Source: Salinarimonas chemoclinalis (lineage in GTDB: Bacteria > Pseudomonadota > Alphaproteobacteria > Rhizobiales > Beijerinckiaceae). Taken from it: a stretch of 64,000 bases of DNA. The stretch covers positions 124,001 to 188,000 of the forward strand of contig NZ_JBGMWH010000002.1 of the NCBI RefSeq assembly GCF_041514305.1. Reading direction: 5' to 3'. Under the pieces are notes generated by a model. It did not search any database, had not been told where the DNA came from, and saw nothing but the letters and a program-made list of their open reading frames with translations. Below are positions 33,463-42,285 of the stretch, piece after piece; the stretch's first letter is position 1, and each line of letters begins with the position of its first letter. The translations under genes and the position numbers were made by a program.

Positions 33463-35166
33463 CTATGCCGACCCGAGCGACGGACCACGTCGGCGGCGCC
33501 CCGCCGGGGTGCGCCCGCAGCCCGACGGTTCGAGCCCACCGAGGCGGGCGGCGAGCGGGCGGACCACCCCCTGGTCGAGCGCGATCGGCCCCAGCCGGCG
33601 CCAGCGCGGCCGGCGGAAGCGCACGTCCGTGACCACGAGGGAGCCGAGCCGGTCGATGTGGTGCTGGCCGTTGGCGTCCGGCACCCAGCCGAGGTCGACG
33701 GCGTCGATCTCGTGCTCGCGATAGGACTGCGGAGAGAGCTCGTCGATCCGCATGAACCGCAGCCGGTCGCCGTAGTAGAACCGGTTGTCCTGCGCGCAGC
33801 GCACCAGCCCGCCCGCCTCGTCCTCGAAGATGCGCCCCGCCATGCGCGCGCGCGAGACGTCGCGCACGACCGGGTTCAGCGGATGTGGATGCCACGTGCC
33901 GCTTCGGAAGTCGTCCGACCAGAACAGGTGCAGCTCGTGGCAATGGTCGGGGGCGGCGCGCCGGTCGACGTTGGTGAACATCCACCAGCGGTCGGCGCCG
34001 CGCCAGAGCACGGTGTCCGACGCCGAAACGCCCGTCATCAGGTCGCGGTCCTTGACCCAGCCCAGGGGAAAGCTCTCCGCGCGCCACAGCTCGATCGTGC
34101 CGTTGGCGCTGCTCTCGGGGATCATCCAGCGCTCCCCGTCGACCCGGAACACCATCGGGAACGACATGTGATACGGCTGCGCGATCGCCACGCCGAGATC
34201 CTCGATGTCCCCGTCGCGCAGGCGCAGGACCGAGATCTCGCCCTTCTCCGGCGTGCCGCCGATGGTCTCGTGGAAGACGTAGACGTCCTCCCCGTCCTCC
34301 TCCAGGCACGGGTCTGCGCGGAAGGGGCCGGTGACGAAGCGCGGGCGCGGGGGCGCGCCCGTCGTCGCGGTCTCGTCGAGGTCGAACAGCGCGAGCTGCC
34401 AGCGTTCGTCGTAGACGAGCTTCTGGGCGACCCGCAGGCCGAGCCGGGCGAGGCAGCGAGCCAGCACCCAGGGGTAGATCGGGCGCGGCCGCAGCCAAGC
34501 CGGCGGCGGGGCGCCCGTGACGGGAGCCGGTAGGCGGCGCTCGGCGGCTAGGGCCACCAGCGCATCGACGACGAGCGTCGCCGCACGGGCCTCCAGCCGC
34601 CGGCGGTTCTCGTTCCAGGACGGTCGGAAGGTCTTGCAGAGCGCCTGAGCGATGGTGATGCCCGCGGCCGCCGAGCCGGCCTCGCCGCCGGTCGCGACGA
34701 TCGCGAGCCGTGAGAGCGGGTCGTCGGAGGCCACCGAATAGTAGCCGAAGGGGCCGGCATCCGGCACGGGGACGCCATCGACCTCGAGGGTCCAGACACC
34801 GAAGCGCGGCGCGACGTCGCGGTTCCCGGGGGCGTTGGCGCTCAGCGTCAGCACGACGTCCGGCCGCGCGGGCGGGACGCCGGCGCCGGGGGCCACGGGC
34901 ACGAAGGCGTCGCCGTCGTAGCCCTGGCGCAGGAGCGGCGGGTGCCAGACCCGACGCGACACCACGCGCTCGATCGCGTCGGCGATACGGAAGCCGGGTC
35001 CCGGCCGGCGCCGCCGGCCGCGGCCCGCGGATCGGGCCGGGAACGCCGCGACGTGCAGCGCGACGCGCGCGTCGGCGCGCAGCCGCTCGATCACGTCGCC
35101 CTGCCAGCGTGGGATGCGCGGCGCGTCGACGAGGAGGAGGACGCGCAGGCGATCGTCGGGCGCCAT
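33463..35166 (-). CDS. GINT1-like glycosyltransferase with beta-propeller
   Basis: The 567-residue protein has an N-terminal Rossmann-like half with a formyltransferase-like layout (to about residue 270). A five-bladed-propeller-like half follows: VTGPFRADPCLEEDGEDVYV, PYHMSFPMVFRVDGERWMIP, ESSANGTIELWRA, WWMFTNVD, ELHLFWSDD and GRIFEDEAGGLVRCAQDN. This pattern is the glucosamine inositolphosphorylceramide transferase-like family common in rhizobial polysaccharide loci. The substrate is unknown. It is the last gene of the minus-strand exopolysaccharide operon, directly adjoining the GT4 gene. Confidence 0.7.
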   Translation of the reverse strand: MAPDDRLRVLLLVDAPRIPRWQGDVIERLRADARVALHVAAFPARSAGRGRRRRPGPGFRIADAIERVVSRRVWHPPLLRQGYDGDAFVPVAPGAGVPPARPDVVLTLSANAPGNRDVAPRFGVWTLEVDGVPVPDAGPFGYYSVASDDPLSRLAIVATGGEAGSAAAGITIAQALCKTFRPSWNENRRRLEARAATLVVDALVALAAERRLPAPVTGAPPPAWLRPRPIYPWVLARCLARLGLRVAQKLVYDERWQLALFDLDETATTGAPPRPRFVTGPFRADPCLEEDGEDVYVFHETIGGTPEKGEISVLRLRDGDIEDLGVAIAQPYHMSFPMVFRVDGERWMIPESSANGTIELWRAESFPLGWVKDRDLMTGVSASDTVLWRGADRWWMFTNVDRRAAPDHCHELHLFWSDDFRSGTWHPHPLNPVVRDVSRARMAGRIFEDEAGGLVRCAQDNRFYYGDRLRFMRIDELSPQSYREHEIDAVDLGWVPDANGQHHIDRLGSLVVTDVRFRRPRWRRLGPIALDQGVVRPLAARLGGLEPSGCGRTPAGRRRRGPSLGSA

Positions 35167-36366
35167 CTATACCTCCGTCGGCTCCGCCCCGGTCACGGTC
35201 TCGTGCGGTGCCGCGCCTGGACCCGGCTCGACGCCGAAGATGTCGAGGAGCCGCGCCTCGAACGCCTCCTCGCTGAAGGCGGAGAGGTAGCGCGTGCGAG
35301 CGGCGCGACGGTCGGCCAGGAGGCCGTCCCGGTCGGCGGCGAGCGCCGCGATTCGCGCCGCCATCAGCCGCACGCGCTCCTCGGGAGGCAGCCCGCGGTC
35401 GACGACGTCGTCGGCGAAGCGTGGGCCGACCATCTCGGGAATGCCGCCCTGTGTGAGCACGATCGGCACGAGCCCGTGGGCGAGGGCCTCGATGAGGGCG
35501 AGGGGCGCGTGGTCGTGCTCGCTCGGGTAGACGAAGACGTCGAGCCGGCTCAGGAACTCGGCCTTTCCGTCCTCGTCGGGGTTGTAGCGGGTCTCGGTGA
35601 CGTCCGAGAGGCCGGCGGCGCGCAGGCGCGCCTCGAGCGCCGCTTCGTCGAGCTCGACGGTCGGGCTGCCGCCGATGGCGAGGCGGATGTCGTGCCCCGC
35701 CGCGCGCGCCGTCGCGGCGGCGTCGATGGCGGCGAGCACGCCCTTTCGCGGGTCGAAGCGCCCGAACCAGCCGACCCGCAGCGGACCCTCGCGGGCGAGC
35801 ACCGGCTCGCCGGGATCGAGCGCGTGGTTGTAGAGGAGATGCACGTCGCGGAAGAGCCCGCTCTCGCGACCGATCCGGGCGGTCTCGCCGGTGATCGCGA
35901 CGAGCTCGGTTCCCGCGAAGGCGCGGCGCAGGAAGGCGTCCTTGCGGCTCGTGCCCTCGATCGTCGCGTCGAGCCCTTCGCAGTGGACGTGCACGAGCAC
36001 GCGCTCGGCGACGCCCTTGGCCAGCACCGCGACCAGCGCGTCGCGCACGGCCGTGTGCGCCCAGGGCGTGAAGGACAGATAGGCGGTGTCCGCGCGCCTG
36101 CCGACGAGCCGGCGCGCGAGAAGGCGGGCGAGGAGCGCCGCGAAGCCGAGGAGCTTGCCGGGCGTCTTCCTGCCGATGTCGGCGATCGTGCGCGCGCTGC
36201 CGCCCCACAGGTGCTCGACGGCGACGCGTCCGTCCGCCTCGAGCAGGCGCCGGATCGCGTCCGCGACGAGGGTCGCGCCGTGGCGCGGCGGCGGCAGCTG
36301 GACGAGGAAGAGCGACGTCGCCTTCCTGCCGACGCGGCTCGACCGGCGATGCTCTGGCGTGCTCAT
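35167..36366 (-). CDS. GT4-family glycosyltransferase
   Basis: The 399-residue protein has a GT-B fold. The C-terminal donor-binding half has VGWFGRFDPRKGVLAAIDA, VFVYPSEHDHAPLALIEALA (E-x7-E type) and GGIPEMVG. The N-terminal acceptor half begins FLVQLPPPRHGATLVADAI. It adds one sugar to the lipid-linked repeat unit. The ATG overlaps the aminotransferase stop (ATGA), and its stop abuts the next ATG. Confidence 0.85.
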   Translation of the reverse strand: MSTPEHRRSSRVGRKATSLFLVQLPPPRHGATLVADAIRRLLEADGRVAVEHLWGGSARTIADIGRKTPGKLLGFAALLARLLARRLVGRRADTAYLSFTPWAHTAVRDALVAVLAKGVAERVLVHVHCEGLDATIEGTSRKDAFLRRAFAGTELVAITGETARIGRESGLFRDVHLLYNHALDPGEPVLAREGPLRVGWFGRFDPRKGVLAAIDAAATARAAGHDIRLAIGGSPTVELDEAALEARLRAAGLSDVTETRYNPDEDGKAEFLSRLDVFVYPSEHDHAPLALIEALAHGLVPIVLTQGGIPEMVGPRFADDVVDRGLPPEERVRLMAARIAALAADRDGLLADRRAARTRYLSAFSEEAFEARLLDIFGVEPGPGAAPHETVTGAEPTEV

Positions 36367-37553
36367 GCGTCGGTTCCGGTCCTCAAGGGCGCGCCCGCGG
36401 CCCGTGCCTCGTCGAGCACCCGCGACACCGCGGCCGCGATCTCGGCGGGGGCCGCGTCGGGCATGGTCGGGTAGAGCGGGAGCGTGATCACGCTGCGCGC
36501 GAACACCTCCGAGCGCGCGAGGCCCGACGAGGCGACGCCGGCGAAGGCCGTCATCTCGTGGGCCGGCGGGTAGTGGAGGCTCGTCTGGATACCGGCCGTC
36601 GCGAGGCCGGCGCGCACCGCGTCGCGCACGTCCGGGTCGACGACGATCGCCGCGACGTGGGCCGCCCCGGCGCCGTCCCGCGCCGCCGCGCCGAAGACGT
36701 AGCGCGCGCCCTCGGGGGCAGCCGCGAACGCCTCGGCGTAGGTACGCGCGAGCGCACGCCGGCGGGCGTTCGCCTCCGGCAGGCGCTCGAGTTGGACGGT
36801 GGCGAGCGCGGCGCGCAGGTCGTCCATCCGGTAGTTGAAGCCGGTGTCGACGACGTCGTAGGTCCCGAGCCGCCGAGAGTGGCGCTCCCAGGTCAGCGAG
36901 GTCATGCCGTGGGACCGCAGGGAGCGGATACGGGCGGCGAGCGCGTCGTCGTTCGTCACGACCATGCCGCCTTCGCCGCAGGTCATGTTCTTGTTGGAGA
37001 AGAACGAGAAGCAGCCGACGTCGCCGATCGTGCCGAGGAATCGGCCGTCCGGCGCCGTCTGCAGCGGGGCGTGGCAGGCGTCCTCGATCAGCCGAAGCCC
37101 GCGGCGCCGGCAGATCGCCTCGAGCTCCGCCATCCGCGACGGGTAGCCGGCGTAGTGCATGGCGACGACGGCGACGGTGCGCGGGCCGATGCGAGCCTCG
37201 ACCTCGGCGGGATCGAGGGTCGGTTCGTCGAGGGAGACGATGTCCCCGAAGACCGGCGTCGCCCCGCTCGCCACCGTCATGTTGGCGGCGGCGATGAAGT
37301 TGATCGAGGGTTGGATCACCTCCTCGCCGGGCTCACGCCCGATCCCGAGCGCGGCGTAGGCGAGATGGAGGGCGGCGGTGCCGTTCGTCACGGCGATCGC
37401 GTGGCGCACGCCGTGGAGCTCTGCGAAGCGCGCCTCGAAGGCGGCGGCCCGCGGCCCCGTCGAGAGCCAGCCGGAGCGCACGCAGGCGACGAGCGCCTCC
37501 TCCTCCGCCCGTCCGAGGTCGGGGGTGGAGAGCGGATGGATCCAGTCGCTCAT
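36363..37553 (-). CDS. DegT/DnrJ/EryC1 sugar aminotransferase
   Basis: It has 396 residues with PLP-enzyme motifs: AVTNGTAALHLAYAALGI, LIEDACHA, the Schiff-base Lys in FFSNKNMTCGEGGMV, and NYRMDDLRAALATVQLERL. It should aminate a nucleotide-linked keto-sugar, so the polysaccharide probably contains an amino sugar. It overlaps the epimerase-nucleotidyltransferase stop (TGATG). Confidence 0.9.
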   Translation of the reverse strand: MSDWIHPLSTPDLGRAEEEALVACVRSGWLSTGPRAAAFEARFAELHGVRHAIAVTNGTAALHLAYAALGIGREPGEEVIQPSINFIAAANMTVASGATPVFGDIVSLDEPTLDPAEVEARIGPRTVAVVAMHYAGYPSRMAELEAICRRRGLRLIEDACHAPLQTAPDGRFLGTIGDVGCFSFFSNKNMTCGEGGMVVTNDDALAARIRSLRSHGMTSLTWERHSRRLGTYDVVDTGFNYRMDDLRAALATVQLERLPEANARRRALARTYAEAFAAAPEGARYVFGAAARDGAGAAHVAAIVVDPDVRDAVRAGLATAGIQTSLHYPPAHEMTAFAGVASSGLARSEVFARSVITLPLYPTMPDAAPAEIAAAVSRVLDEARAAGAPLRTGTDA

Positions 37554-39439
37554 CAGGCGGCTCCGAGGTTGAGGTCGGCCGCGCGGGTCTCGACGAGCTC
37601 CTGCGCCCGGGCGTAGTCCTCGGGGCGGCCGATGTCGAGCCACATCGCATCATTGCGGTAGACGCGCACCGTCTCGCCCGCCGCGATCAGCCGCAGCACG
37701 AGATCGGGGAAGTCGAGGTACTCGCCGGCGCGGATGTGGGCGAGCACGCGGGGGCTGTACGCGTAGATGCCCATGGAGACGTCGTGGGACATCTCCGGCT
37801 TCTCGCGGTAGCCGACCACGTTGCCGCCGTCGTCGACCTCGAGCACGCCGAGGTCGATCTTGATGCTGCGGTTGTGTGCCGCGATCGTCAGAGCCGCGCC
37901 CGATGCCGCGTGGTCGCGCAGCACCGCGCCGTAGTCGATGTCGGTGAGCACGTCGCCGTTCATGACGAGGAAGGGCTCGTCGAGCCCGCCGACGCTCGCC
38001 AGCGAGCCGGCGGTGCCGGTGGGCGCCTCCTCGTCGACGAAGTCGATGTCGATCTTCGCGCGCAGCGAGGCCTGCTGGTCGACGAAGGCGCGGATGAGGC
38101 CCGAGAGGTGGCCCAGCGTCAGCGTCGCGCGGCCGAAGCCGCAGGCGGCGAGCTGGTGGAGCACGAGTTCGAGGATCGGCTTGTCGCCGAGCGGCACGAG
38201 GGGCTTGGGCAGGCTCGCGGTGTAGGGCCGCAGCCGCACGCCCTTGCCGCCGGCGAGGATCACCGCGCGGGGCTTGCCCGCCGTGCCGCGGGCGATCGCC
38301 GCCGCCCCGCCGCGCAGGCCGGGAAGCGCGTAGTTGCCGTAGAAGTCGCGCCGCTCCTCGACGTCCTCGAAGACACGGTTGGAGAGCGCCTCGAGGATCT
38401 CGTCGATCCCGTCCTCGACGGAGTGGATCGGCTCGATCATCAGCGTGTCGCGCATCTTGGCGAAGCTGACGCGGTAGTTACGCGGGTCGTTCGAGGCGCT
38501 GACCTCCGTCACCCGGGCCTGCGGCAGGCGCTGGCGGATCAGCTCGACGATGCTGCGCTTGGTGTGATTGTTGCGGTCCGCGCCGACGTTGAAGGTCTCG
38601 AAGCTCACGGTCTCCCGCGGCATGCGCAACACGCGGTCGATCACGCGCGCGAAGTCGCGCACGTGGCAATAGGGCCGCCAGGTCGTGGCGTCGTAGACGG
38701 CGAGTTCGCGGCCGAGGAAGAGCTCACGGGTGAACTCGTTGACCGTGAGGTCGAAGCGCATGCGCGGCGCCAGCCCGAAGGCGGTGGAGAAGCGCAGGAT
38801 CGTGACGTCGTAGTCGACCTCGCCCCGCAGCGAACCGAGATGACGCTCGATGCCGACCTTGGCCTTGGCGTAGAGCGACAGCGGGCGCAGCTCGAAGCTC
38901 TCGTCGGCGATCCGGTCCTCCGAGATCATGCCGTAGTTCGAGCAGGTCGAGACGAAGATCACCTTGTTGAGCGCGCGCCCGTCGAGTGCGGCGATGAAGG
39001 AGAGCATGCCGCGCTCGTTGATCGCGGCGGACTCGTCGGGGAACTTCTTGGTGATCGGGTCGCCGACGAGGCCGCCCAGGACGACGACGTCGCTCACGCC
39101 CTCGAGCGCCCGCGCGACGACCTCGCGATCGCCGAAATCGCCGTGGAGAAACGCGTAGCCCTCGCGCGCCGCGAGCCCCATCGAGGCCGGGCCGTTGCGG
39201 TAGACGCCGAGGTCGAGGTTGCGCACGCGGTAGCCGCGGGCGAGCAGGTGCTCGATGACGGGAATGCCGACGTAGCCGCCGCCGCCGACGACGAGCACGG
39301 TGCGGGCGCCGCCGTCGCCACGCTGGGCGCGACGCCGCTCCTCCTCCGCCTCGATCGCGGTCACGACGTCGCCGGGAAGCGCGCGCTCGTCCCCGCCGAT
39401 CGGCGCGAACGGGGCGCTCGGGGTCTGGCTAGTCCACAT
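37553..39439 (-). CDS. NAD-dependent epimerase fused to sugar-nucleotidyltransferase
   Basis: It encodes 628 residues from ATG 39439 (GTG at 39490 is the longer option). Residues 45-360 are an extended-SDR epimerase/dehydratase: VLVVGGGGYVGIPVIEHLL, STCSNYG, active-site-like LYAKAKVGIE (Tyr-x3-Lys) and WRPYCHVRDFARV. Residues 390-620 are a nucleotidyltransferase: AVILAGGKGVRLRPYTASLP, KPLVPLGDKPILE, VMNGDVLTDIDY, GYREKPE. One chain would thus activate a sugar phosphate and modify an NDP-sugar. It starts a four-gene unit behind a 124-bp gap. Confidence 0.85.
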   Translation of the reverse strand: MWTSQTPSAPFAPIGGDERALPGDVVTAIEAEEERRRAQRGDGGARTVLVVGGGGYVGIPVIEHLLARGYRVRNLDLGVYRNGPASMGLAAREGYAFLHGDFGDREVVARALEGVSDVVVLGGLVGDPITKKFPDESAAINERGMLSFIAALDGRALNKVIFVSTCSNYGMISEDRIADESFELRPLSLYAKAKVGIERHLGSLRGEVDYDVTILRFSTAFGLAPRMRFDLTVNEFTRELFLGRELAVYDATTWRPYCHVRDFARVIDRVLRMPRETVSFETFNVGADRNNHTKRSIVELIRQRLPQARVTEVSASNDPRNYRVSFAKMRDTLMIEPIHSVEDGIDEILEALSNRVFEDVEERRDFYGNYALPGLRGGAAAIARGTAGKPRAVILAGGKGVRLRPYTASLPKPLVPLGDKPILELVLHQLAACGFGRATLTLGHLSGLIRAFVDQQASLRAKIDIDFVDEEAPTGTAGSLASVGGLDEPFLVMNGDVLTDIDYGAVLRDHAASGAALTIAAHNRSIKIDLGVLEVDDGGNVVGYREKPEMSHDVSMGIYAYSPRVLAHIRAGEYLDFPDLVLRLIAAGETVRVYRNDAMWLDIGRPEDYARAQELVETRAADLNLGAA

Positions 39440-39563
39440 TGGTACGAACTCCCACGCTGATCTGTCCCAGGGCGATACGAGATCCGACACTCGCCGCTCC
39501 GTTGCCGGAACCAGTGCAAATCGAGCACCATTTTCGGCGTCTCGATCGCAAAATTCCTCTACG

Positions 39564-41021
39564 TCATGCGGTGCGTAGCGCCCGCTGCTGCGGCTGCGGC
39601 GTGCGGGCCGGCGCGAGGACCTCCGCCGCGAGCGCGATCGCGACGCCGAGGCAGGCGCCGCCGATCGCCGCCAGCAGCGCCAGCATCACGGGCGGCAGGC
39701 TCGCCGGGCGGCGCGGCAGGCTCGCGGGGGAGAGGACCCGCGCGGTCGGCAACTGCAGGCCCACCTGCTCGGTGACCTGGTTCATGCGCGAGAGGTAGTC
39801 GTTGAGCACGCCCTGGCTCGCCACCGCCTCGCGTTGGAGGGCGCGCAGCTCGATCATCCGCTCGTCGAGCGCGGTGGTCCGCGAGGCGGCCTCCTCGACG
39901 CGCGCCAGCATCTCCCGCTCGCGGTCCTCGGCGATGCGGAACTCGTCGCGCACGCTCTGGGCGGCACGGGCGAGTTCGCGCCGCAGCTGCGCCTCCAGCC
40001 CCTCGACCTGCTCGCGAGCGCGGACCATGCGCGGGTGGTTCGGCAGGAGCTCGCTGGCGAGTGCCGCCTCGCGGTCGAGCGCCTCCGTGAGGGCGGCGCG
40101 CAGGCTCTGGACGGTGCCGGACGAGACCGCCTGCGGCAGGGCGTCGATTCCCGCCTCGCCGCGCGCGACCCGCTCCACGGCCTCCAGCCGCGCGCGCGCC
40201 GCGGACGCGTCCGCCCGGGCCGCGGCGTATTCCTGGTTCAGGAGCGCGAGCTGCTGGCCGTCGATCTCGGTCTCGCCGGCGCGCACGATCCCGTTTCGTC
40301 GGGCGAAGTCCTGGACGGCGGCCTCCGCCTCGCGCACCCGGGTGCGCAGGCTGTCGAGGCGCTCGTCGAGGAGGCGCCCGGCGCGGCCGAGCTCCTCCGC
40401 CTCGGTGCGGGATTGGTCGTCGAGGTAGGCGGCGACGACGGCGCGCGCCACCGCCTGCGCCCGCTCGGGCGTCTGCGCGAGCGCGGAGACCTCGAGCACG
40501 TAGGTTCCGGGAACCCGGTCGACGGCGACCGCGCGCGCGAGCGCCTCGACCGCGCGATCCGCGGAGCCGCCCTCCCGGGCCGCCTCGCCCGAGACGAGGG
40601 CGCGCAGCCGGGCGACGAGGCCGGGGCTCTCGGCGGCGGGACCGAGCGCGGCGTGCGCGGCGGCGAGCACGTTGTAGGAGGTGATGATCGCCGCCTGGCT
40701 CTCCAGGCGCACGATGTCGGGCGTCTGCGCGCCCGGCGCGAAGGCGCCCGGCACGACCGCCTGTTCGCGGGGATCGATCATCACCCGCGTCGTGGACTTG
40801 TAGGTCGGCGGCGTCAGGACGCCGTATGCGGCACCCATCGCGGCGCACGCGAGGGCGAGCGCGAGGATCGGGAGGAGCCGCCGGCGCAGCCGCCCGACGA
40901 GGCCGGCCGCGTCGCGCACCGCCGACGCGAGGTCGTCGCCCAGCGAGCGGGTGTCCGCGGCCTCGACCTGGCGGGGCAGCGAGAACACGCGGTCACGCTC
41001 ATCGATCGGTGGGGCCGACAT
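39564..41021 (-). CDS. Wzz/GumC-type polysaccharide co-polymerase
   Basis: The 485-residue protein has membrane segments near residues 49-69 (LLPILALALACAAMGAAYGV) and 445-468. A Wzz domain follows the first (PPTYKSTTRVMIDPREQAVV), and a long periplasmic coiled coil fills the middle, with the LLPNHPRMVRAREQVEGLEA motif. It sets chain length and works with a Wzc-type kinase. It lacks a C-terminal kinase domain; a separate, kinase-like but degenerate protein is encoded 3 kb away. Its 5' end overlaps the preceding gene by 23 bases. Confidence 0.87.
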   Translation of the reverse strand: MSAPPIDERDRVFSLPRQVEAADTRSLGDDLASAVRDAAGLVGRLRRRLLPILALALACAAMGAAYGVLTPPTYKSTTRVMIDPREQAVVPGAFAPGAQTPDIVRLESQAAIITSYNVLAAAHAALGPAAESPGLVARLRALVSGEAAREGGSADRAVEALARAVAVDRVPGTYVLEVSALAQTPERAQAVARAVVAAYLDDQSRTEAEELGRAGRLLDERLDSLRTRVREAEAAVQDFARRNGIVRAGETEIDGQQLALLNQEYAAARADASAARARLEAVERVARGEAGIDALPQAVSSGTVQSLRAALTEALDREAALASELLPNHPRMVRAREQVEGLEAQLRRELARAAQSVRDEFRIAEDREREMLARVEEAASRTTALDERMIELRALQREAVASQGVLNDYLSRMNQVTEQVGLQLPTARVLSPASLPRRPASLPPVMLALLAAIGGACLGVAIALAAEVLAPARTPQPQQRALRTA

Positions 41022-42285
41022 GGGCTTCTCCCTTGATGGCGAAGGTGCGGATGCAGGCGGGGTCGTGGCGCAGGGCGAGCCAGGCCCACACGGCGGTGAC
41101 GCCGGGCAGGTGGTACATGCCCGTGATCGCGACGTTCGAGCAGACGATCATGACGAAGACGAAGAACAGCCAGGCATCGAATTGCTCGGTGGGCGTGCGC
41201 GGGCTGCGGCGGGGCCGCAGGCGGGCGATGAGCAGGACGACGAGCACCGCGCCGAGGATGCCGAGCCGGAAGCCGGCCTGGACGACGGAGTTGTGCACCC
41301 CGATGAACAGGAAGTCCGGCTCGTCCGGGCGCTTGAGGGACCAGGGCTCGGCGTAGAAATAGTAGACGCCGCGGATCGCCTCGCGCCCGAAGCCCACGCC
41401 CACGCCCCAGGTGTCGCGCACCGCGAGCCAGGCGTCGCCCCAGAACACCGCGCGGATGCCGTTGTTGGCGTCGAGCGCCAGCAGCGGCTCCCAGAACAGC
41501 GGCGCCACGAAGCCGGTCGCGAGGAACAGCAGCAGCCCCGCCAGCGATCCGAGCACGAGCAGGCGGCGCGTCCGGAAGACGAGGAGCGCGAGGTAGGCGA
41601 GGGCGGTGTTGAGGTGGGTCGTGAGCGCGATCAGGATCGGCACGACGACGAGCGGCGCGATGCCCGAGAGCGAGTGGAAGGCCCACCAGCCGATCAGCGC
41701 GGTGAGGATCAGCTCGGCGCCGGAGAAGCTGTTGAGCAGGAAGTAGCTGTGCCCACCCTCCAGCGGCTCGCCGTAGAGGGTGAGCACGAGCGGGTTGATC
41801 ACGAGTCCGCCGATCACGCCCGCCGGCACCAGGACGCGCTTGACGAGCGCGGGGTAGCGCGCGAGCACGATCAGCGCGTTGACGTTCGCGGAGACGAGGA
41901 TCGGCATGGCGATGTAGCCGACCGACTGCTGCGCGATGGCACCGCGATCGTAGACCTGCGTCCACGCCGCGGGCAGCGCGCCGGCGTAGGAGAGGGCGAT
42001 GTAGACGCTCGCGAGGATCGGCAGCGCGATCATCGCGCCGGGCAGGTACGCGCGTCGGGCGCAGACGATCGACAGGAGCGCCGTCGCGAGCAGCACCGCC
42101 AGCGCCGGCACGCCGAGATGGCGCGATATCGGCCAGCCCCAGACGTACGCGACGAAGACGACGACGTAGAGCACCGTCGCGAGCAGGCTCGCGGACACGG
42201 CGCCGCCGCCGGCGGCGGCCGCCGTCGACGCGAGAGGGCGGGGCGCCTCGGGGCGGGCGGCGGGCGCGGCGGCGGCACTCGTCAT
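40999..42285 (-). CDS. O-antigen ligase/Wzy-like membrane protein
   Basis: It encodes 428 residues with about 10-12 hydrophobic segments. A large periplasmic-type loop carries GDAWLAVRDTWGVGVGFGRE and FLFIGVHNSVVQAGFRLGIL, matching the Wzy_C/RfaL pattern (conserved H-N-S-x6-G). It probably polymerises repeat units on the outer face of the inner membrane. A frame open much further upstream is an artefact: the true ATG at 42285 overlaps the flippase stop (ATGA). Confidence 0.8.
   Translation of the reverse strand: MTSAAAAPAARPEAPRPLASTAAAAGGGAVSASLLATVLYVVVFVAYVWGWPISRHLGVPALAVLLATALLSIVCARRAYLPGAMIALPILASVYIALSYAGALPAAWTQVYDRGAIAQQSVGYIAMPILVSANVNALIVLARYPALVKRVLVPAGVIGGLVINPLVLTLYGEPLEGGHSYFLLNSFSGAELILTALIGWWAFHSLSGIAPLVVVPILIALTTHLNTALAYLALLVFRTRRLLVLGSLAGLLLFLATGFVAPLFWEPLLALDANNGIRAVFWGDAWLAVRDTWGVGVGFGREAIRGVYYFYAEPWSLKRPDEPDFLFIGVHNSVVQAGFRLGILGAVLVVLLIARLRPRRSPRTPTEQFDAWLFFVFVMIVCSNVAITGMYHLPGVTAVWAWLALRHDPACIRTFAIKGEAHVGPTDR

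Noticed and set aside
32462..36208. 1,248-codon open frame on the minus strand
   Set aside because: It is an off-frame reading through the GT4, GINT1-like and neighbouring genes; the translation is Arg/Ala/Pro-rich without domains. High GC removes stops from antisense and shifted frames.
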